From Treponema sp. (lineage in GTDB: Bacteria; Spirochaetota; Spirochaetia; Treponematales; Treponemataceae): a stretch of DNA of 36,905 bases. Of the stretch, positions 32,645 to 36,905 are shown one piece after another. The first letter of the stretch is position 1. The number at the start of each line of letters is the position of its first letter. The stretch spans positions 1 through 36,905 of the forward strand of contig JAFSTK010000018.1 of assembly GCA_017450535.1 (NCBI GenBank), in the 5' to 3' direction. Below the pieces are notes generated by a model. It was not told the origin of the DNA, did no database searches, and saw only the letters and a list, made by a program, of their open reading frames with translations. A program made the position numbers and the translations under genes.

Positions 32645-33826
32645 ATGATAGTACGGAATTTTTATGTCCAAGATGTACGCGGATTTTATGACAGCGATTT
32701 GATAAAAGTCTTCACCGGGGTGCGCCGCTCTGGAAAGTCCATCATAATGGAACAGGTCGCGCAAGAAATACGTCAAAAATCCGACAATATTGTGTATCTC
32801 GATTTTGATGACCGAGCCGTTACATCTTTGATTCAAACCTGGGAAGATATCGTCTCCTATGTCAATCAAAACCGCAAGGACGGACTGTGCTATGTTTTTT
32901 TGGACGAAGTGCAGGAAATCAACGGCTGGCAATACGCATGCCGTTCTTTACGACGGGAAAACTGCTCCGTGTTCATTACCGGCTCCAACTCAAAACTGCT
33001 CTCAAAAGAATTTACCAAAGAACTCAGTGGTCGTTATGTTTCTTTTAGAATCCGCCCTTTTGTGTACATGGAACTTTTAGAATATGCAGCCCAACTTAAA
33101 AAAGAAATGACCGTGACATACTATCTTGTGTGGGGCGGATTTCCCAAACGACTTGAATTTGCCACGCTCGATGAAGAACGACGTTACATCAACGACCTCA
33201 ACAAAAGTATTGTAGAAAATGACATTATCAATCGATACAAAATCCGAAAAGCCGATGAATTCAAAAAGTTGACAAATTTCATCTTGATTTCCAACGCACG
33301 CATTTATTCCGCAAAATCAATTTCTGACTACATGAACAGCCACGGAGTAAAATGCACAGCAAACACCGTACAAAAATGGATTTCTTATCTTGCGGAAGCC
33401 TACATCATTGAGCCGATTTCACGCTATTCAAAAAAAGCAAAAAAAGAACTGGAACAAAGCCAAAAACTTTACAATTGCGATGTCGCACTAAATTCAATCC
33501 GATGCATGAACGGACGTTTTGACCTGACACGCAATCTTGAAAACATTATCTATAACGAACTATTGTTTCGCAGATATTCCGTGACAGTATACGACAACAA
33601 CGGCAAAGAAATAGACTTTCTAGCAGAAAAGAACGGCAAAAAATATTACGTTCAAGTCGCCTACAGCGTGGAAGATGAAAAAGCATACGAACGGGAATTT
33701 TCCGCATTCAAAGGACTAAGCCAGATAGACAAAAAAATCCTCATCACAAACGATGAATTAGATTATTCAACCAGCAACGTAGAGCACATCAAACTAAAAG
33801 ATTTCCTGCTGATGAAGGAACTTTAG
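32645..33826 (+). CDS. AAA_14/DUF4143 ATP-binding protein, copy 2
   Basis: 393 residues, same architecture as the preceding gene: Walker A GVRRSGKS, Walker B YVFLDE, FITGSNSKLLSKEF, winged-helix-like ISNARIYSAKSISDYMN to ISYLAEAYIIEPISRY, and DUF4143 with YNELLFRRYSVTVY, GKEIDFLA and YYVQVAYS. Both ATPase motifs are intact. Most divergence from copy 1 lies in residues 40-80 and in the winged-helix segment, which is where different DNA recognition would be encoded. The 127-bp gap to copy 1 carries its private repeats, so it is probably an independent transcription unit. Confidence 0.9.
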   Translation: MIVRNFYVQDVRGFYDSDLIKVFTGVRRSGKSIIMEQVAQEIRQKSDNIVYLDFDDRAVTSLIQTWEDIVSYVNQNRKDGLCYVFLDEVQEINGWQYACRSLRRENCSVFITGSNSKLLSKEFTKELSGRYVSFRIRPFVYMELLEYAAQLKKEMTVTYYLVWGGFPKRLEFATLDEERRYINDLNKSIVENDIINRYKIRKADEFKKLTNFILISNARIYSAKSISDYMNSHGVKCTANTVQKWISYLAEAYIIEPISRYSKKAKKELEQSQKLYNCDVALNSIRCMNGRFDLTRNLENIIYNELLFRRYSVTVYDNNGKEIDFLAEKNGKKYYVQVAYSVEDEKAYEREFSAFKGLSQIDKKILITNDELDYSTSNVEHIKLKDFLLMKEL

Positions 33827-34086
33827 AAAAATTAAACTATGGGCGTACCCAGAAGCACTGCGTGCTTCTGGTCGGGCTATGCGCACTTCCGCACTAACCG
33901 TGCTCCATTCTTCCGCTCGTCGCCCCGCTCCTCTCTCCAGAACTGCTCCGCAGGTGCTACTATCCCTTACGCAGCCCCTAGTAGGGCAAGACGCTTGTTG
34001 CGCCTGCCCTTTACAATCTATGCACGGTATTTCGCTCTGTTTATTTCGCACGCCTTAGCGTGCTCCTTAAACAAAGCGATTTCTTT
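33827..34086. repeat. Non-coding GC-rich gap with hairpins and a GTCGGGC...CCCTTACGC element
   Basis: No gene is seen in these 260 bp. A perfect hairpin with 10-bp arms (CCAGAAGCAC/GTGCTTCTGG, loop TGC) lies at 33849-33871, 22 bp after the ATPase stop. It is directly joined to an element from GTCGGGC (33871-33877) to CCCTTACGC (33964-33972), like the one at 15183-15258. Further on are GGGCA...TGCCC around CGC/GCG near 33986-34011 and GCACGC-CTTA-GCGTGC at 34048-34063, the latter 24 bp beyond the lipoprotein stop. None has a T-run, so terminator function is uncertain. Confidence 0.55.
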
Positions 34087-34125
34087 TTAGTTTGCAGAAC
34101 TGGTACGCACAACACGGAAACCAAG

Positions 34126-34194
34126 GTAGCAGGTGCGGGAGTACGGGTCGCTGTAGCTCCGGTAAGCAACCGTGCAGATGGAGTCTTTACTGCC
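34126..34194 (-). other. Candidate variable region of a diversity-generating retroelement
   Basis: These 23 codons lie between the invariant GGSW and LGFRVV of the lectin-fold C terminus. Sixteen of 23 end in C. From the middle onward the order is: four NNC codons, CCG, two NNC, CGC, three NNC, as produced when adenines of AAC codons in a template are randomised while flanking codons stay fixed. Encoded residues at those sites are Ser, Tyr, Asp, Thr and Cys instead of the Asn seen in unmutated relatives. The region is at the very 3' end of the gene, as in known retroelement targets. No template repeat or reverse transcriptase is in the window. Confidence 0.6.
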
Positions 34195-34483
34195 CCAAGA
34201 GCCACCGCGAGTGACGCGGGCATTGCCCGAAGAAGCGCCAGAAGCACTGGTAGACGAATCTATGTTCTCCTCCCCGTGCCAGTCCCAGCGCCATTCCGCC
34301 ATGTTTCCGCTCATGTCGTATATTCTGAGCGTGTTTGCATTCTTGCCCTTTACTTCGTGAGTTTTGCGGTCGCTGTTTCCGCTATACCACGCCACATCGC
34401 CAATCGTGTCGCTTCCTGCGTAGGTGGTCTGCGTTGCCGGTATGCCGTTGTTTCCCTCACGGGCTATGTACTCCCATTCGGCC

Positions 34484-34527
34484 TCCGTCGGCAGGCGGTA
34501 TCCGTCGGCAGGCGGTATCCGTCGGCA
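34484..34527. repeat. 17-bp tandem repeat (2.6 copies) inside the lipoprotein gene
   Basis: TCCGTCGGCAGGCGGTA at 34484-34500 and 34501-34517, with a third partial copy (10 bp) at 34518-34527. One copy encodes DGYRLP of the FGE domain; the extra copy adds 17 bp and changes frame. Tandem repeats of this size are prone to gain or lose a copy. Confidence 0.9.
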
Positions 34528-36480
34528 CTAAAGTCTGCGGTTATTCCGTCCCATGCAGTATCACTGCTTGAAGGCCCGCAGAATTTTGTTCCTGCATCTC
34601 CTACGATTCCGCTCCAATTGGTCGGGTCTGTTTCGCCTCCGAGTTTGTATACCGGGGTAAGGTTTTCTGCCATAGAGCGCAGGTTACAGTAAACGATGGT
34701 GTCGTACCAGTTCACATAGTATGCGGGGTAGTTGATGCCAACACCTCTAAGTGCTTGACGGGCTGTCTGAGTCGTATTTACAGTACGTTTCGTATTCTTC
34801 CTGCGTCACTTCGTGGTCGCTCACATACATGTCAGGAATTGGCACAGTACGGCCTGCAATGAATACCTCTGAATTTGCGACCACACCGCTTACCGTTGCG
34901 CCTTTCACTGTTACAAACTCTGATGCAATGGGTATGAATGTCGCACTGACCGTTACATTCCCCGCCGGCATGGTAAACTTTTTGCCTGCCGCTATAGAGA
35001 CATCAGTTTCGCCGTTCTTTACGGAAAGTGAAGCAAGTTTATAGCCCGTTTTCGGTGTTGCGGTCAGCGTGACTGTCTCGCCTTCTACCGCTGTCCTCTT
35101 GTTCGCAGAAACTGTTCCGTTTGTGCTGTCGTTTACCGTTATAGTAAATAGCCCGGCAAAAATGCTTGCGCTGACTGCGGCAGAAGAATTGCCCGCTGCG
35201 TCGTAAGACACCGCATTGTAGGTGTACGCTGTGCCGTCGGCTTTCACATTGTTTATCGTATAGGTCTTTGTGCCCTTTTCCACCATAGCAATGGCAGCGT
35301 CCCCGCTTGTAATCGCCACTTTTGCATAATCGCTGTCGGCGGGTTCGTTCCAAGAAAGTGTAATCGTTTTTGCACTGTAATTGTAGACTGCTTTAAAGTC
35401 TGTGACCGTTCCCGGTGCCGTTCTGTCGATATTGCTGATGGTGATTCCCGTAGTTTCGCGTCTGCCGACTTTGTCCTGCGCGAATACGGTGAATGTTTCG
35501 TTTTCGCTCGCAGTGAATGTGTATGCGCCCTGTCCGTCCGCAGTTATGCTTGTGCCGTCTGTGACAAAATAACTGACCGGTTTAGTTCCCGTTGCATATT
35601 TTATCGTTTTTACCGATGCGTCTGAAATAATTTGTACAGTCACGGTCACATTTTCTTTGGTTGCGCTTGTCGTGGACGGCGTAAGGTTAATGACCATAAC
35701 GTTTCCTTCAACTGCAACCGGCGTTGCCTTTACGGTGACGCCCGCACTTTTGTTTCCGCTCGTGTCCACGCTCTTGACGGTAAAGGTGTATTCTGTGCCG
35801 TTTGTCAATCCTGAGACATAGCAGCCGCCCGCTCCAGGAGCCACTACCATGCTCTTTTCGTCCAGCACAGGAAGAACCGTGCGGTTGATTGCGGAATTTC
35901 CGCTGTAGCTCACTTCGTAGCCATAGACATCGTTGTCCGTAGCGTCGGTCCATGTAAGGAGCACGCAAGTGTCTTTTGCTGTTGCGGCAAGGTTCGTTAC
36001 ATTTGCAGGCGCGACAACGTCAGTTTTCATGTCCTTTATTGAGACTGTCGCTTCTACTGAGAATGTAACTGCGCTTGTGTAGGTCTTATACACTGTCTCA
36101 ATCACTTTTCTTCCCTTAACTGAAACAGATGCAATCGAAACCGGGCTGTTCTCAATTCCCTCTTTTACCACGATTGCCTTGAATGTCGTGTCTTCGCTTA
36201 TGGTGAGAGCCGCTGTGTATTCTGTGCTCTGTGTTGTCGGAGTCGAACCGTCAGTCGTGTAGTAAATCTTCGCGCCGGTAGACTCGCTCGCCATAGTGAC
36301 AGAAACGGTGCCTTCGGTGCTCGTCTCCGTTACCGTAAATGCGACCGCACTTGCGTAGGTTTTATCCACCTTTACTTCTTTGTTTAAATACTCGGTTTCT
36401 ACATCGCCTTCACACGAAACAAAACCGAATGCCAGTGCCGCCCCAAGAATGAGTGCAGCGCATCTAAAAAATTGTTTCAT

Positions 36481-36608
36481 ACAGACTTTTCTCTTTATAG
36501 TTGCTTTTCACCAGTGCAAACTGCTGAACAATTTTTTCCCGTTTTGCCAAAAAAATGCAAGAATTTAGAGAAAATTTTTGTGGAAAAGATTTGTTCACTT
36601 CCACGTTA
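36481..36608 (-). promoter_or_regulatory. Probable promoter region of the lipoprotein gene
   Basis: AT-rich 128-bp gap between def and the lipoprotein. Read on the minus strand, TATAAA at 36499-36494 lies 13 nt before the lipoprotein ATG, with TTTGCA 15 bp further upstream as a weak -35. A GAGAAA sequence may act as ribosome site. The rest shows nothing recognisable. Confidence 0.35.
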
Positions 36609-36905
36609 TTACGCTTTTGCTTCTTTTTTCGCCTGCTTTGCCGCAATTTTCGCCGCTATTTTTGCTGCCTTTTTCATTTTTTCTTCTTCTTTTTTGGTGG
36701 CGCGTTCCAGGCGTTTTTTGAACTGTGCGGTTGTTTTGGCGGCAAATTCGGGGTCGCCACGGTCAATGTACACAATGCCGTCAAGGTGGTCGTTCTCATG
36801 CTGAATGATACGGGCAAGCAGACCATCGGCTTCCAGCGTAAAGGGCTTTCCCTGCTCATTGAGAGCCTGTACCGTTACTTTTGAAGGACGTTTGATATTT
36901 TCTGA
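36609..36905 (-). CDS. def: Peptide deformylase, C-terminal part (runs off the window)
   Basis: The last 98 codons plus stop. The zinc-binding and catalytic motif HENDH is seen in [19 protein letters not shown], matching motif 3 (HExxH) of deformylases; the upstream EGCLS cysteine motif lies outside the window. Deformylase removes the formyl group from nascent proteins, complementing fmt. The C terminus is a long Lys/Ala/Glu-rich tail (from [14 protein letters not shown] to KEAKA) not found in short type I enzymes. It ends with two consecutive TAA codons. Confidence 0.92.
   Translation of the reverse strand, partial: SENIKRPSKVTVQALNEQGKPFTLEADGLLARIIQHENDHLDGIVYIDRGDPEFAAKTTAQFKKRLERATKKEEEKMKKAAKIAAKIAAKQAKKEAKA

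Larger units (their letters stand above)
34087..36480 (-). pseudogene. Modular lipoprotein with FGE/C-type-lectin-fold C terminus, two frame disruptions
   Basis: Signal MKQFFRCAALILGAALAFGFVSC (lipobox GFVSC). Domains: chitobiase-C-like YYTTDGSTP unit (about 60-115), Fn3 (about 155-258), a Bact/Ig-like stretch, second Fn3 (about 350-440), an InlB/Bact_2-type repeat (about 447-515), then an FGE-sulfatase (SUMF1) domain from about 520 (VPIPDMYVSDHEVTQEEYETYC). The frame stops at 34747-34749, but the domain continues one base out of frame (INYPAYYVNWYDTIVYCNL to DGYRLP). At 34484-34527 a 17-bp tandem repeat shifts it back to the first frame (PTEAEWEY to the end at 34087). The two changes (+1 and +17) sum to 18. 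Every piece is well conserved, so decay is recent, or the locus switches. Same domain type as Treponema denticola TvpA. Confidence 0.8.

Noticed and set aside
31327..33826. Toxin-antitoxin or defence-island reading of the ATPase pair
   Set aside because: The two genes are paralogues with separate promoters, not a small toxin and antitoxin, and no nuclease, methylase or other defence gene is nearby.
34048..34063. Hairpin GCACGC-CTTA-GCGTGC as the cruciform that assists retroelement homing downstream of the variable region
   Set aside because: Position is suggestive, but the stem is only 6 bp and the tetraloop does not match the GRNA type reported for known systems.
34060..34692. Plus-strand open frame of 210 codons across the lipoprotein 3' end
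   Set aside because: Antisense to the conserved FGE domain in both of its frames; Arg/Ser/Val-rich shadow.

Overview
The window reads as chromosomal DNA of a host-associated spirochaete, most likely a Treponema of gut or rumen type. This is inferred from gene content: a DUF4015 glycosidase-like lipoprotein, an LpoB-like lipoprotein, a bifunctional AroD-AroE fusion, a def/fmt/PASTA gene set, paired AAA_14/DUF4143 ATPases and a Treponema-style modular lipoprotein with an FGE/C-type-lectin-fold C terminus. No rRNA, tRNA, CRISPR array, transposase or integrase was seen.

Layout. 1-7 kb: end of an unknown gene, a secreted repeat protein (minus), then a plus-strand run of a small unknown protein, an RpiB/LacAB-type isomerase, an LpoB-like lipoprotein, a DUF4015 lipoprotein and mnmE. 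7-9.7 kb (minus): lipid kinase-like protein, flavodoxin-like reductase and kduI (uronate catabolism). 9.9-12.9 kb (plus): a membrane diguanylate cyclase overlapping a TRAP-type solute-binding lipoprotein with no permease beside it. 12.9-14.5 kb (minus): a HAL/PAL-family ammonia-lyase. 14.6-18.3 kb (plus): a redox-flavoured cluster of glutathione peroxidase, sugar O-acetyltransferase, a thioredoxin-reductase-like flavoprotein, a cation diffusion facilitator and a two-Cys OhrR-like MarR regulator. 18.4-21 kb: threonine aldolase, then FMN reductase and EamA exporter in the opposite direction. 21-25.6 kb (minus): glgP and a glgX-type debranching enzyme. 25.7-31.2 kb: era (plus), then rpiA, aroDE, a PASTA protein and fmt (minus). 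31.2-36.6 kb: an accessory block. 36.6 kb to the end: the C-terminal part of def (minus).

The accessory block lies between def and fmt, genes that are usually neighbours and are still on the same strand here. It holds two paralogous AAA_14/DUF4143 ATPases. Each is preceded by its own set of inverted repeats, and in both sets the largest repeat has exactly 14-bp arms and a 13-nt spacer but a different sequence. The block also holds a large lipoprotein gene with two frame disruptions, one of them a 17-bp tandem repeat. Its 3' end has the codon signature expected of a diversity-generating-retroelement variable region (runs of NNC codons between fixed codons). No reverse transcriptase or template repeat is in the window.

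Two genome-wide habits show up. About ten genes have a -10-like hexamer ending only 6-8 nt before the ATG and no Shine-Dalgarno, which predicts leaderless mRNAs, while other genes have clear GGAG-type sites. Several intergenic gaps are packed with short perfect snap-back palindromes that reuse the same centres, and two gaps carry a GC-rich element bounded by GTCGGGC and CCCTWACGC.
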